From Sphingomonas montana (GTDB lineage Bacteria > Pseudomonadota > Alphaproteobacteria > Sphingomonadales > Sphingomonadaceae): DNA of 64,000 nt. The notes beneath the pieces were generated by a model. That model did not search any database, was not told the DNA's origin, and saw only the letters and a list, made by a program, of their open reading frames with translations. Shown piece by piece: positions 1 through 8,684 of the stretch; position 1 is the stretch's first letter, and each line of letters opens with the position of its first letter. The stretch is taken from positions 1 through 64,000 of the forward strand of contig NZ_MOLY01000029.1 in the NCBI RefSeq assembly GCF_001956315.1. Reading direction: 5' to 3'. The position numbers and the translations under genes were made by a program.

Positions 1-5
1 CCGCA

Positions 6-37
6 AAAGCCTCCTCGGTCACCGCCGTGGAGGCTTT
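6..37. terminator. Terminator-like hairpin
   Basis: A perfect 9-bp inverted repeat (AAAGCCTCC at 6-14 and GGAGGCTTT at 29-37) encloses a 14-nt loop. It would end a gene lying to the left of the window. There is no long T-run, so an intrinsic terminator is only a reading of the shape. Confidence 0.45.
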
Positions 38-283
38 CGCGCGTCCAACCTCAGTGCAAAACCACAGGCAAAAGCCAAGGCCTCCACAAGTTTCTGAATG
101 CGGCGCGATATTCTGTGATTTCGTAGGTTTTAACCAAGCTGGCTGTCGACCATCAAATCCACTCCGCGTCCGTTTTTCTTGGTTCTTCCGTGAGAAACTC
201 GATGAGGTTGCGCAGTTCTTCGCGCACGTCGACGAGTTCAATCCCCGGCGCGTTCAGTGCGTTAGTCAATCTTCGACAGTGCA

Positions 284-722
284 TCAGTACGTTTCGGCAA
301 GTTTGGGATGTAGCGCTAGTGCTAGCGCCACGTCGGCTTCGTCAAGCGGGGCATCAAGAGCAACACGCTCGGTCAGCGCTGAAGCAATCTTTACCTTCAT
401 ATCGAGGCAATCACCGATACCATCAGCTATGTCGATAAGCTGCCTGATGCGACTTGTGAGCTTGGCGTGTACGCTCCGTCGCCACTGATCTTCGGGCAAC
501 CTCGCCCTTACGGCGATACTCCTCGACAAAAGTTTCTACGAGCTCGAGAGCAAGCAACCGCTCGCACAGCGTGCCAAGAACGCGGTACTTCAACTATCGC
601 GTGCAGGTGGTCCGCCCGTTGGCGAAGGTGTCGTTGCGCCTCGCCGTGCTGCTGCCCCAACGTTCGGCGCTGACTACGATAAACGACCCGGCACAAACAC
701 CGCAGCCGATCAGATTAAACAA
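284..722 (-). pseudogene. Broken coding remnant, unidentified
   Basis: On the minus strand two frames look like real protein but cannot be joined without repair. One frame begins near 722 with a hydrophobic start (FNLIGCGVCAGSFIVV), is broken by a TAG, and then continues with a charged helical stretch containing LVETFVEEYRRKGEV. A second frame ends at 284 and contains IRQLIDIADGIGDCLDMKVK. At least one in-frame stop and one frameshift separate the parts. I do not recognise the family. The stretch fits a decayed gene, possibly from an old mobile insertion. No intact plus-strand gene competes with it. Confidence 0.3.
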
Positions 723-770
723 AATATGCGTAATCTTTGTGGGGAAGGGACAAACTAACTTACGAGAACA

Positions 771-1030
771 CTAGGGAAACTGCTGAGTGTGACGGAATAA
801 AGTCCGACCGGCGGTAGAACTGTTTTTTTTGGGGCAGCCCGGATATTCGTCGTGGAAAGCTACGCAGCCACCAGGCGCTTCGTATTCTTTCAGGGCCACA
901 GCCGTCGGGAAGCGGGCCGCCTTGGCGCGACGAATGTCGTGCAGGTCCTGGTCAACCGCGCGGGTGCGGTGTCGAGCAGGGCCACGCCGGCGATCCGGTC
1001 AGGTGCCAGCGAGGCAATCTGTCATCCGCT
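771..1030 (-). pseudogene. Remnant with alpha/beta-hydrolase-like segment
   Basis: A short minus-strand stretch near 961-1020 reads IASLAPDRIAGVALLDTAP, the pattern that follows the nucleophile elbow in many alpha/beta-hydrolases. It starts just after a stop codon and shifts frame at once. The adjoining frame (RRAKAARFPTAVALKEYEAP and further) stays open to a stop at 771-773. The pieces cannot make one protein, so I read them as debris of one or two deleted genes directly upstream of cobO. Confidence 0.3.
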
Positions 1031-1118
1031 ACGTTGACCATTGCCCGTTGACGTCTCGGAGCGGCTACAGAAAAGGCATTTCGTGGATCGGACCAGACGG
1101 ATCGCGAAGGGGCAGGCG

Positions 1119-1718
1119 GTGCAGGACGACGCGAGACATAATGAGCGCATGAAGAAGAAGCAGGTGGCACAGCAGGCTAAGCTGGCGACCAAGACCGTCG
1201 AGAAGGGCCTGCTGATCGTCCATACCGGAGCGGGCAAGGGCAAGACGACCGCGGCGCTGGGCATGGTCGCGCGTGCGATGGGCCACGGCATGAAGGTTGG
1301 CGTTGTCCAGTTCGTGAAAGGCGCGATGACCACCGGCGAAAAGATCATCTTCGATGCGTTCCCCGATCTGGTCGAATTCAAGCCGATGGGCGAGGGCTTC
1401 ACCTGGGACACGCAGGACCGCGCCCGGGACGTCGCGACCACGCGGACCGCCTGGGACGAGGTCCGGCGCATGATCGCGGACCCAAGCTATGCGATGGTGG
1501 TCGCCGACGAGCTTAACGTCGTGTTGCGCTACGATTATCTGCCGCTGGACGAGGTGCTGGCCGCCGTTTCCGCGCGCGCCGCAATGAAGCATGTCGTGAT
1601 CACCGGCCGCAACGCGCCGCAAGGGCTGATCGACATCGCCGACCTCGTCACCGAGATGACGGTGGTCAAACATCCGTTCCGGTCCGGCGTGAAGGCGCAG
1701 GCCGGAATCGAATTTTGA
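1119..1718 (+). CDS. cobO: Cob(I)yrinic acid a,c-diamide adenosyltransferase
   Basis: CobO transfers the adenosyl group of ATP to the cobalt of corrinoids in the cytosol, a late step of the aerobic B12 pathway and of salvage. The 199-residue product has the family's charged N-terminus (HNERMKKK) and a P-loop HTGAGKGKTTAA at about 35-46. It also has the conserved core VGVVQFVKG and the Asp-Glu pair in VVADELNVVLRYDYL. GTG 1119 is preferred over ATG 1149 because AAGGGG lies 6 nt before it and because CobO homologues begin just ahead of the HNER motif. The stop region abuts cobB, so the two are probably translated together. No riboswitch was found upstream; the DNA before it is decayed. Confidence 0.93.
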   Translation: MQDDARHNERMKKKQVAQQAKLATKTVEKGLLIVHTGAGKGKTTAALGMVARAMGHGMKVGVVQFVKGAMTTGEKIIFDAFPDLVEFKPMGEGFTWDTQDRARDVATTRTAWDEVRRMIADPSYAMVVADELNVVLRYDYLPLDEVLAAVSARAAMKHVVITGRNAPQGLIDIADLVTEMTVVKHPFRSGVKAQAGIEF

Positions 1719-1723
1719 GCCCG

Positions 1724-3022
1724 ATGCTCGGTCGGGGTCTTCTCGTTGCCGCCGCGCGGTCGGGGGCGGGCAAGACCGTCATCACGGTAGGGCTGCAACG
1801 TGCGCTGGCGCGGACCGGGCGGCGCGTGGCCGGGGCCAAGGCAGGTCCCGACTATATCGACCCCGGCTTCCACGCGGCCGCGACCGGGCGATCATCGTTC
1901 AACCTCGACGGCTTCGCTCTGGGACCGGAAGGCGTGAAAGGGGCCGCAGCCTCGGTGGCGCGGGGTGTCGATCTGGTCGTCGCGGAAGGCGCGATGGGTC
2001 TTTATGACGGACTGACCATCGCGGAACGATCCGGTACCAGTGCGTCGGTTGCAACGATGCTCGGCTGGCCGATAATACTCGTGCTGGACGCGGGGGGCGC
2101 CGCGCAGACGGTTGCTGCGGTCGCACATGGGCTTGCGTTATATCCTGCTGCTCCGCCCATCGCGGGGGCGATCGTCAACCGGGTCGCGAGTCCTCGCCAC
2201 CGTGTGATGATCGAAGCGGGGTTCGCGCGCATCGACGTGCCGCTGCTGGGCGTCGTTGCGGCCGACGATCGCATGACGCTGCCGTCGCGGCACCTGGGGC
2301 TGGTGCAGGCGCGTGAGCGCACGGACCTTGCGGAGCGGATCGATGCGATGGCCGATGTGATCGCGGCCGGTTGCGACCTCGATGCGATCGCGGCCGCCGC
2401 GGGCGGCACGTTCGACGCACCGCGCGCGCCCGCGACCATTCGGCCACCGGGTCAGCGGATCGCCATCGCCCGCGACGACGCCTTTGCCTTCCTCTACCCG
2501 CACATAGTCCAGGGCTGGCGCGATGCTGGGGCCGAACTCACATGGTTCTCCCCGCTTGCCGATGAGGCACCGCCGCGCGGCTGCGATGCCTGTTGGCTTC
2601 CCGGGGGATATCCCGAACTTCATGCCGGACGGTTGGCGAGCAATCGCGACTTCCTGGACGGGCTGCGCGCGTTCGCGCTGCATGGGCGGGTCCACGGCGA
2701 ATGCGGGGGCTATATGGTGTTGGGGCGCGGGCTCGAGGACGCGGATGGACAGCGGCACGCGATGGCCGACCTGCTACCGGTCGAGACCAGCTTTGCCCGC
2801 CGCAAGCTGCATCTGGGCTATCGCCGTGCGACGTGGCGCCGCGATCTCGGCTTCGTGTCCGCCGGCACGACGTCCTGGGGCCATGAATATCACTACGCGT
2901 CGCAGACCGACGGCGCGCCGGCAACGCTGGCGGACATGGCGGACGGCACCGGGGCCTCGCTCGCGCCCGCCGGTCACGCGGTCGGAAACGTCTCCGGCGG
3001 CTTCTTTCACATAATCGCCTGA
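1724..3022 (+). CDS. cobB: Cobyrinic (hydrogenobyrinic) acid a,c-diamide synthase
   Basis: This is the ATP- and glutamine-dependent amidotransferase that amidates carboxylates a and c of the corrin ring. The product is about 432 residues. An N-terminal ATP-binding domain has the P-loop SGAGKT at 13-18 and the AGAKAGPDYIDPGFHAAATG block. A C-terminal class-I-like GATase domain has the nucleophile in HGECGGYMVLG (about residue 327) and the late motif WGHEYHYA. A TTG at 1715 overlapping the cobO stop is an alternative start, but ATG 1724 aligns better with family N-termini. Gene order cobO-cobB fits consecutive B12 steps. Confidence 0.92.
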   Translation: MLGRGLLVAAARSGAGKTVITVGLQRALARTGRRVAGAKAGPDYIDPGFHAAATGRSSFNLDGFALGPEGVKGAAASVARGVDLVVAEGAMGLYDGLTIAERSGTSASVATMLGWPIILVLDAGGAAQTVAAVAHGLALYPAAPPIAGAIVNRVASPRHRVMIEAGFARIDVPLLGVVAADDRMTLPSRHLGLVQARERTDLAERIDAMADVIAAGCDLDAIAAAAGGTFDAPRAPATIRPPGQRIAIARDDAFAFLYPHIVQGWRDAGAELTWFSPLADEAPPRGCDACWLPGGYPELHAGRLASNRDFLDGLRAFALHGRVHGECGGYMVLGRGLEDADGQRHAMADLLPVETSFARRKLHLGYRRATWRRDLGFVSAGTTSWGHEYHYASQTDGAPATLADMADGTGASLAPAGHAVGNVSGGFFHIIA

Positions 3023-3077
3023 CCAAGCTGCCGTCGCGTGCGTTGACCCGCGCCGCGGCCGCCGGTAAGGCCGGTAG

Positions 3078-3285
3078 CGCGACAGGTTCCCCGGCGACGG
3101 GGATTAATAGGGAACGGGGTGCAAGACCCCGGCTGCCCCTGCAACTGTAAGCGGCGAGCCATTGCGCCACATGCCATTGGGGTCCTCGGATCCTGAGAAG
3201 GCGGCGCAAAGGACCTCCAGCGAGGCCATGCCTTGCCGGGGGCCCGAAACGGCATTGACCCGCGAGCCAGGAGACCTGCCCGTCG
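3078..3285 (+). promoter_or_regulatory. Cobalamin riboswitch
   Basis: The leader between cobB and the TonB receptor carries the conserved blocks of the adenosylcobalamin aptamer. These are a GGTTCC start near 3085, AATAGGGAACGGGGTGCAA at 3107-3125, the core GGCTGCCCCTGCAACTGTAA at 3131-3150, and the B12 box GCGAGCCAGGAGACCTGCC at 3262-3280. Between core and box lies a rather long variable arm (about 3160-3255). It should shut off btuB and the downstream genes when B12 is plentiful. The receptor start lies about 150 nt after the box, leaving room for an expression platform. Confidence 0.92.
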
Positions 3286-3431
3286 CGGTCGTCTTTCGTC
3301 CCGGCCAGGGTGCGCCGAGCGAACGGGTATCAACCCGAGTGGCGATATCGCCGACCCGCGTGCCGCGGGGCGGAGGTGTTTGCCTCCTGCCCATCGTCGC
3401 GCGAGTCCCGATCGTCATGATGGGATGCCCG

Positions 3432-5411
3432 ATGTTGAGATACATACTGCCGATCACAATCGCCGCGACCTCGCCTGCCTTGGCGCAACAGGCACCAAAG
3501 CCGGATGCGGCGACCGATCAGGCGAAGACCGGTCATAACCCCGACACGCTGAAGACCGCGCCTGGTGCCATCATCGTCACCGCGACCAGGACGCCGACAT
3601 CGATCGACCGCGTTGCCGCGGCGGTCACCGTGCTCGACAAGGCCGCAATCGACCGCACCCAGGACCTCGTCGTGGCCGACCTGCTGCTGCGCACGCCCGG
3701 GGTCAGCCTGTCGCGCAACGGCGGCTACGGCACCAACACCCTGCTGCGCATCCGCGGGGCCGAACCGGACCAGACCGTGGTCGTGATCGACGGCGTGAAG
3801 CTGAACGACCCATCGTCCGCCGGCGGCGGGTATAATTTCGCCAATCTGCTGGTGGGTGATGCGGCGCGGATCGAGGTCCTGCGCGGGCCGCAGTCGGTCC
3901 TGTGGGGCAGCCAGGCGATTGGCGGCGTGGTCAACATCGTGACCCCACTGCCCGAGCGCGCGCTGGAGGGGAGCTTCGACGTCGAGAGCGGATCGCGCGA
4001 AACGGTCAGCGCGCGCGCGGCGATCGGCGGGAAGAACGGGCCGCTCAGCTGGCGCATCGGCGGACAGGCGTTCGCCACCGACGGCATTTCCGCCATCGCG
4101 CCCGCGTTCGGCGGCCGCGAAACCGATGGCTATCGCAACCGGAGCGCGACCGGGCGCGCGATGCTGGACATCATCCAGGGGGTCAGCGCCGAGGTCCGCG
4201 GCTATTACTCCAGCGGCCGGACCGAGCTTGATTCGACGACCGCCGATACGCTCGATTATTCGTTCAACCGCGAATTCGTCGGCTATGCCGGTCTGAACGT
4301 CGACCTGCTGGACGGGCGTCTGCGCAACCGGTTCGGCTATGGCTACACCGATACGGACCGCGACAATTTCAGCCGGACGCGCGCGCGCCAGCGCAGCTTC
4401 GACGCAGCCGGCCGCAACGAGCGGCTGGAGTATCAGGGCAGCTTTGCCATTGCCAAGGGTTGGAACGCGACGTTCGGGATCGAGAACGAACGCTCGCGCT
4501 TCCGCAGCGTGTCGCCACCGGCGTCCCTCGCGACCCCCATCCCGGCCCCCGCGATCGGTCGCGCCGAGATCACGGGCACATATGGCGAACTCAACGCGGA
4601 ACTGATCGACGGACTGACGGTGACCGGCGGCGTTCGTCATGACGATCATAATCGCTACGGATCGCAGACCTTGTTCGCGGGCGGCGCGGCCTGGGTGCTG
4701 CCGACCGGCACCGTGCTGCGTGCCAGCTATGCCGAAGGGTTCAAGGCGCCGACCCTGTACCAGCTGTTCTCCGAGTTCGGCGTCCAGTCGCTAGACCCGG
4801 AACAGGCCGAAGGTTGGGAGGTCGGAGGCCAGCAGCGGGTGCTCGACGGCGCGGTGTCGTTCGGCGGGACCTATTTCGAGCGGCGGACGACCGACCAGAT
4901 CATCTTTTCGAGCTGTGCTGCGGGAACCGCCGATCCCCGATGCTTCCAGCCGGGCACGACGATCCGCCGGTCGGGCTTCTACCAGAACATCGCGCGGGCC
5001 TTCGCCAAGGGCGTCGAGGCGGTGGGGCAGGTGCGCGTCGGAACGCGTCTGGCCGTCGATGGCAATTATAGCTGGACCGTATCGGAAGATCGTTCGCCGG
5101 GGACCGGCTTCGGGTTGTGGCTTCCCCGCCGACCGCGCCATTCGGCCAATGGTTCGATCAGCTACACCCTGCCGTTCGGGCTGACCACTGGTGCAGCCTT
5201 GCGCTGGTCGGGGCGCGCCTTCGACAATGCGGCCAACACGATCCGGCTCGACTCGTACACGTTGGTCGATTTTCGCGCGGAGCTGGTTGTCTCGCCGGAA
5301 GTCCGCGTGTTCGCCCGCGTCGAGAATGCCTTCGACAAGCGATACCAGACCGCGTTTCGGTACAACACGCTGGGACGCAGCGCGTATGCCGGTCTGCGCG
5401 GACGTTTCTGA
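3432..5411 (+). CDS. btuB: TonB-dependent cobalamin receptor, BtuB-like
   Basis: Outer-membrane receptor predicted to import cobalamin or related corrinoids using TonB energy. The 659-residue product has a signal peptide (MLRYILPITIAATSPALAQQ) and a TonB-box-like segment GAIIVTATRTP at about 45-55. A plug domain follows (VVADLLLRTPGV, DQTVVVIDGVKLNDP, RIEVLRGPQSVLWGSQAIGG), then a beta-barrel ending in a terminal Phe (YAGLRGRF). The reading frame is open further upstream into the riboswitch, but the signal peptide fixes the start at ATG 3432; ATG 3417 or 3420 would add only a few residues. The riboswitch directly upstream supports a B12 substrate. Confidence 0.92.
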   Translation: MLRYILPITIAATSPALAQQAPKPDAATDQAKTGHNPDTLKTAPGAIIVTATRTPTSIDRVAAAVTVLDKAAIDRTQDLVVADLLLRTPGVSLSRNGGYGTNTLLRIRGAEPDQTVVVIDGVKLNDPSSAGGGYNFANLLVGDAARIEVLRGPQSVLWGSQAIGGVVNIVTPLPERALEGSFDVESGSRETVSARAAIGGKNGPLSWRIGGQAFATDGISAIAPAFGGRETDGYRNRSATGRAMLDIIQGVSAEVRGYYSSGRTELDSTTADTLDYSFNREFVGYAGLNVDLLDGRLRNRFGYGYTDTDRDNFSRTRARQRSFDAAGRNERLEYQGSFAIAKGWNATFGIENERSRFRSVSPPASLATPIPAPAIGRAEITGTYGELNAELIDGLTVTGGVRHDDHNRYGSQTLFAGGAAWVLPTGTVLRASYAEGFKAPTLYQLFSEFGVQSLDPEQAEGWEVGGQQRVLDGAVSFGGTYFERRTTDQIIFSSCAAGTADPRCFQPGTTIRRSGFYQNIARAFAKGVEAVGQVRVGTRLAVDGNYSWTVSEDRSPGTGFGLWLPRRPRHSANGSISYTLPFGLTTGAALRWSGRAFDNAANTIRLDSYTLVDFRAELVVSPEVRVFARVENAFDKRYQTAFRYNTLGRSAYAGLRGRF

Positions 5412-5422
5412 TGGAGGACAGC

Positions 5423-5986
5423 ATGGCCAAGACGATGACCAACCCGCTTTCGGGCGACCAGACCTCGGGCCTCTGGGTCCTGCTCCTGACGGTGGCAAGC
5501 ACCGTTACGACGCTGGCGTTCGCGTGCGCGACGCCGTTTCCCGCGCTCGCCGCCATCGCTGCGGTCTATCTCCGGCCCCGCGCCGCCGTTCCGCTGATGA
5601 TCGCCGCCTGGGTGGTCAGCCAGGTCATCGGCTTCGGCTTCAAGGGCTATCCGCAGGATGCCGACACGCTGCTGACCGGGTGCGCGATCGGCGGGGCGGC
5701 CGTCGCTTCGGCACTCGCCGCGCTCCTTGCGGCGAAGGCGACGACAGGGCGTTCGACACCCATCAGACTGGCGGCCACTTATGTCGCAGGGTTTGTCGCG
5801 TTCAAGCTCGCCATCGCGCTCAGCGTGCCGCTGATCGGCCATGCCGATGCGGCACTGTCGGTTGAAATCATGGTGCGCCAGTTCGTCCGCAATGCCGCGA
5901 TCCTGGTCGGGCTGGTCGCGTTGTACCGGGTCCTGACCGCGGTCGGCGTGCCCGCGGCATCGGCTTCGCGTCCGGTCACCGCATGA
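5423..5986 (+). CDS. Small integral membrane protein, possible BtuM-like B12 permease
   Basis: An approximately 187-residue, very hydrophobic protein with about five membrane segments and few charged loops. It sits directly behind btuB under the same riboswitch. GGAGG lies 5 nt before ATG 5423; an ATG at 5411 overlapping the btuB stop is an alternative. Cysteines lie at about 35 (AFACATPF) and 87 (LLTGCAIGG) inside or next to predicted helices. BtuM proteins are small B12 transporters that bind the cobalt through a conserved cysteine, and both size and location fit. I could not verify family membership by eye, so the role is inferred from context and topology. Confidence 0.6.
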   Translation: MAKTMTNPLSGDQTSGLWVLLLTVASTVTTLAFACATPFPALAAIAAVYLRPRAAVPLMIAAWVVSQVIGFGFKGYPQDADTLLTGCAIGGAAVASALAALLAAKATTGRSTPIRLAATYVAGFVAFKLAIALSVPLIGHADAALSVEIMVRQFVRNAAILVGLVALYRVLTAVGVPAASASRPVTA

Positions 5987-5999
5987 CAGGCTCGACCCA

Positions 6000-6407
6000 G
6001 TGCTGAAGCCCGCGCAGGACGGCCCGGCGGTGGTCGCGTGCAACAGTTGCCGGCTGTCCGCCACCGCGCGTGAGGATGGCGAGGGTCGGCGCGGCGGCGC
6101 GCTTCTGGTCGCAGCGTTGCGTGCGGTCCAGAGCGAACGGGCGGAATATGCAGGCATAGCGGTCCAGGAAATGCCCTGCCTGTTCGCCTGCCAGGAGGCG
6201 TGTACCGTTCATTTCCGCGCGCCCGGCAAGGTCGGCTATGTCCTGGGGCGCTTCGCCCCCGACCCGGACTCGGCGCGTGCGATCCTCGACTACATGGTCC
6301 ATTATGCCGCCAGCGACGAAGGCCAGGTAGCGTATCGCGACTGGCCCGCAGGCGTGAAGGGCCATTTCATCACCCGCACGCCGCCTGCGGGTTTCGTGGT
6401 CGAATGA
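6000..6407 (+). CDS. DUF1636 metal-binding-type protein
   Basis: A 135-residue cytosolic protein with a thioredoxin-like ferredoxin pattern: CNSC at about 14-17 and a second cluster C-x3-C-x3-C (PCLFACQEACTV, about 60-68). Such proteins (DUF1636) recur in alphaproteobacterial cobalamin loci but have no established activity that I know of. The four or five cysteines suggest an iron-sulfur or other metal site. GTG 6000 is the start consistent with the open frame; no strong Shine-Dalgarno is visible. The stop overlaps the cobT start (ATGA), which implies coupling to B12 nucleotide-loop assembly. Confidence 0.8.
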   Translation: MLKPAQDGPAVVACNSCRLSATAREDGEGRRGGALLVAALRAVQSERAEYAGIAVQEMPCLFACQEACTVHFRAPGKVGYVLGRFAPDPDSARAILDYMVHYAASDEGQVAYRDWPAGVKGHFITRTPPAGFVVE

Positions 6408-7417
6408 GCGGCTTTGCGTCGGTCGCGGCGTTCGAGGCGGCGCTTCACGACCTGCCGCGTTCCGACGCGGCGGCAAGTGCCGCGGCGGCGGCGCGGCAGG
6501 GGGAACTGACCAAGCCACCAGGGTCGCTAGGGCGGCTGGAGGAGATAGCGATATTTCTCGCCGGATGGCAAAGGCGGGCGCGACCCCGCCTGGATCGCGT
6601 GCGCGCCGCGATCTTCGCCGGCAACCACGGTATTGTCGTGCATGGCGTCAGCGCCTTTCCCGCTGCGGTAACGGCACAGATGGTCGCGAACTTCCAGAGG
6701 GGAGGCGCCGCGATCAATGCACTCGCGGCCAGTGCCGGAGCGGAACTGATCGTGGTGCCGATCGATCTCGATCGACCGACGCAGGATTTCACCGTCGACG
6801 CGGCGATGACCGAAGACGAGTGCCTTCATGCGCTCAATCTCGGCGCCGATGTGGTCGAGGAGGGGCTAGAACTGCTTATCCTGGGCGAGATGGGGATTGG
6901 CAACTCGACGGCCGCAGCGGCGCTATGCGCGCGCAGTCTTGGCGGATCGGCGGCGGATTGGGTCGGTCCGGGTACCGGACTGGACGCTTCTGGCGTCGCC
7001 CGGAAAGCGGCGGTCGTCAACCGTGCGCTGGCCCATCATGCCGCCGCGCCGATGACGGCGTTCGAAACACTGCGGCGTCTGGGCGGGCGCGAGATCGTGG
7101 CGATCGCCGGCGCGGTCGTCGCCGCGCGCCATAAGCGCGTACCGGTCGTGATCGATGGCTTCATCTGCACGGCCGCGATTGCACCGCTGGCCGCACAGAA
7201 CCCGGACATCGTCGGCCACCTGATCGCCGGCCATTGTTCGGCGGAGCCCGCGCATGCCCGTTTGCTCGACCGGCTTCATCTGGAGCCTTTGCTCGCGCTG
7301 GGCATGCGGCTCGGCGAGGGCAGCGGCGCGGCGGTGGCGACCGGCGTGATCCGCGCCGCCGTCGCCGCGCACGACGGCATGGCGACGTTCGCCGAAGCGG
7401 GGGTGGCCGCGGGTTGA
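6404..7417 (+). CDS. cobT: Nicotinate-nucleotide--dimethylbenzimidazole phosphoribosyltransferase
   Basis: CobT makes alpha-ribazole phosphate from dimethylbenzimidazole and nicotinate mononucleotide. The 337-residue length is normal. Seen motifs are LTKPPGSLGRLEEIA near the N-terminus, AGNHGIVVHGVSAFP, LGEMGIGNSTAAAAL, and the C-terminal MRLGEGSGAA that carries the family's catalytic glutamate (about residue 305). It overlaps the DUF1636 gene and the phosphatase gene by 4 nt each, forming a tightly coupled operon segment. Confidence 0.94.
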   Translation: MSGFASVAAFEAALHDLPRSDAAASAAAAARQGELTKPPGSLGRLEEIAIFLAGWQRRARPRLDRVRAAIFAGNHGIVVHGVSAFPAAVTAQMVANFQRGGAAINALAASAGAELIVVPIDLDRPTQDFTVDAAMTEDECLHALNLGADVVEEGLELLILGEMGIGNSTAAAALCARSLGGSAADWVGPGTGLDASGVARKAAVVNRALAHHAAAPMTAFETLRRLGGREIVAIAGAVVAARHKRVPVVIDGFICTAAIAPLAAQNPDIVGHLIAGHCSAEPAHARLLDRLHLEPLLALGMRLGEGSGAAVATGVIRAAVAAHDGMATFAEAGVAAG

Positions 7418-7974
7418 GCGCGCCGATCCTGCTTCACCTCATGCGCCACGGTGAGCCCGAGGCGGCCGGGCGGATGCTGGGACATACCGACAGCCCGGCC
7501 ACGCCCGCCGGGATCGCGGCATGTCGCGCGAGGGGGCAGGGGCTGGCGTGGGATCGCATCGCGTCATCCGACCTGCGCCGCGCGCGTGCCTGCGCCGAAG
7601 CGATTGCCGGCCATGTGGTGTCGGGCGATCCCCGCTGGCGGGAACTCGATTTCGGACAGTGGGACGGGCTCGCCGCCGCCGAGATCGACGCAGGTGCGCT
7701 GACCGCCTTCTGGGCCGATCCCGATGCAGGTCCGCCGCCCGGCGGCGAGCGCTGGTCGGCGCTCGTGGCAAGGGTAGGGGAGGTGCTGGCGTCGATCGAC
7801 GGCACCACGTTGGTCGTCACCCATGCAGGCGCCATTCGCGCGGCGCTGGCGCATCTGTGCGGGTTCGATCACCGTCAGGTGTGGTCGGTCCACCTGCCCT
7901 ATGCCGCACTCCTGTCGCTGCGCCTGTGGCGTGGCCAGGAGCCGACCGCGCAGATCGTGGCGTTGCACACGTGA
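7414..7974 (+). CDS. Histidine phosphatase, probable alpha-ribazole phosphatase
   Basis: A 186-residue phosphoglycerate-mutase-fold phosphatase. The active site is LMRHGEPE at about 9-16 with the second histidine in VVTHAGA at about 135. Between cobT and cobS the expected job is removal of the 5'-phosphate from alpha-ribazole phosphate or adenosylcobalamin phosphate, the role of Salmonella CobC. The best start is TTG 7414, which overlaps the cobT stop (TTGA) and keeps the first beta-strand (PILLHLMRHG); ATG 7441 would cut it off. Substrate is inferred from position only. Confidence 0.85.
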   Translation: MSAPILLHLMRHGEPEAAGRMLGHTDSPATPAGIAACRARGQGLAWDRIASSDLRRARACAEAIAGHVVSGDPRWRELDFGQWDGLAAAEIDAGALTAFWADPDAGPPPGGERWSALVARVGEVLASIDGTTLVVTHAGAIRAALAHLCGFDHRQVWSVHLPYAALLSLRLWRGQEPTAQIVALHT

Positions 7975-8684
7975 AGCGGACGATCGTCGCGTTCAGCTTC
8001 CTGACCCGGCTGCCGACGCCGCAGATCGAGGCCGACGCGGATGATTTCGCCGCCGCGATTCGGCGCTATCCGATCGTGGGTCTAGTGATCGGGGCGATCG
8101 TTGCGATCGGCGGCTGGGCGACGAGCCAGCTCGATCCATGGTTCGGCGCGTTGGCGGCGCTGGCCTTGTGGGTCGCGATTACCGGTGCCCTGCACCTCGA
8201 CGGGCTTGGCGACCTGGCCGATGGCCTTGGCGCCCGCCACGCCAACCGCGAACGCTTCCTGGCGGTGATGGCCGATCCGCATATCGGCAGTTTCGGTGTC
8301 GTCGCGATCCTGATCCAGCTGATGGCCAAGCTCGTGCTCCTTCATGCGCTTCTTCCGGTCTGGTGGACGGTGATCCTGGTCCCCGCCGCCGCACGGATCG
8401 GTCCGCTCGCCTGGGCCAGATGGTTGCCGCCGCTGCGACCCGGCGGCCTCGGCGTTGCCGTGGCAAAGGCGGCCCGATGGCGGGACGTCGCGGGCTGGGG
8501 GGCGCTGCTTGCGGCGGGCACCCTCCTGTCACCCGCCCTGCTGGCCGCGCCGATCCTGATCGCCGGGTGGGGGTGGTGGCTCGGCCGCCGCGTCGGCGGG
8601 GTGAGCGGTGACTGCCATGGTGCCGGAATCGAGATGGTCGAGACCGGGCTGCTGGTCGCGCTACTTGCCTTCGGCCGTTTCTGA
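7971..8684 (+). CDS. cobS: Adenosylcobinamide-GDP ribazoletransferase
   Basis: CobS (CobV) joins adenosylcobinamide-GDP and alpha-ribazole in the inner membrane. The 237-residue product has the starting motif [12 protein letters not shown] and the acidic metal-binding segment [15 protein letters not shown] at about 74-88. Several membrane spans follow, then the late [15 protein letters not shown] motif. GTG 7971 overlaps the phosphatase stop. Its last 24 bp overlap the 3' end of cobQ on the other strand. Confidence 0.92.
   Translation: MKRTIVAFSFLTRLPTPQIEADADDFAAAIRRYPIVGLVIGAIVAIGGWATSQLDPWFGALAALALWVAITGALHLDGLGDLADGLGARHANRERFLAVMADPHIGSFGVVAILIQLMAKLVLLHALLPVWWTVILVPAAARIGPLAWARWLPPLRPGGLGVAVAKAARWRDVAGWGALLAAGTLLSPALLAAPILIAGWGWWLGRRVGGVSGDCHGAGIEMVETGLLVALLAFGRF

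Noticed and set aside
780-1118. Possible second cobalamin riboswitch before cobO
   Set aside because: A TAGGGAAACTG string near 771 recalls one conserved block, but the GCAACTG core and B12 box are absent.
3162-3431. N-terminal extension of the BtuB frame through the riboswitch
   Set aside because: The bases form the B12 riboswitch, and a clean signal peptide begins at 3432.
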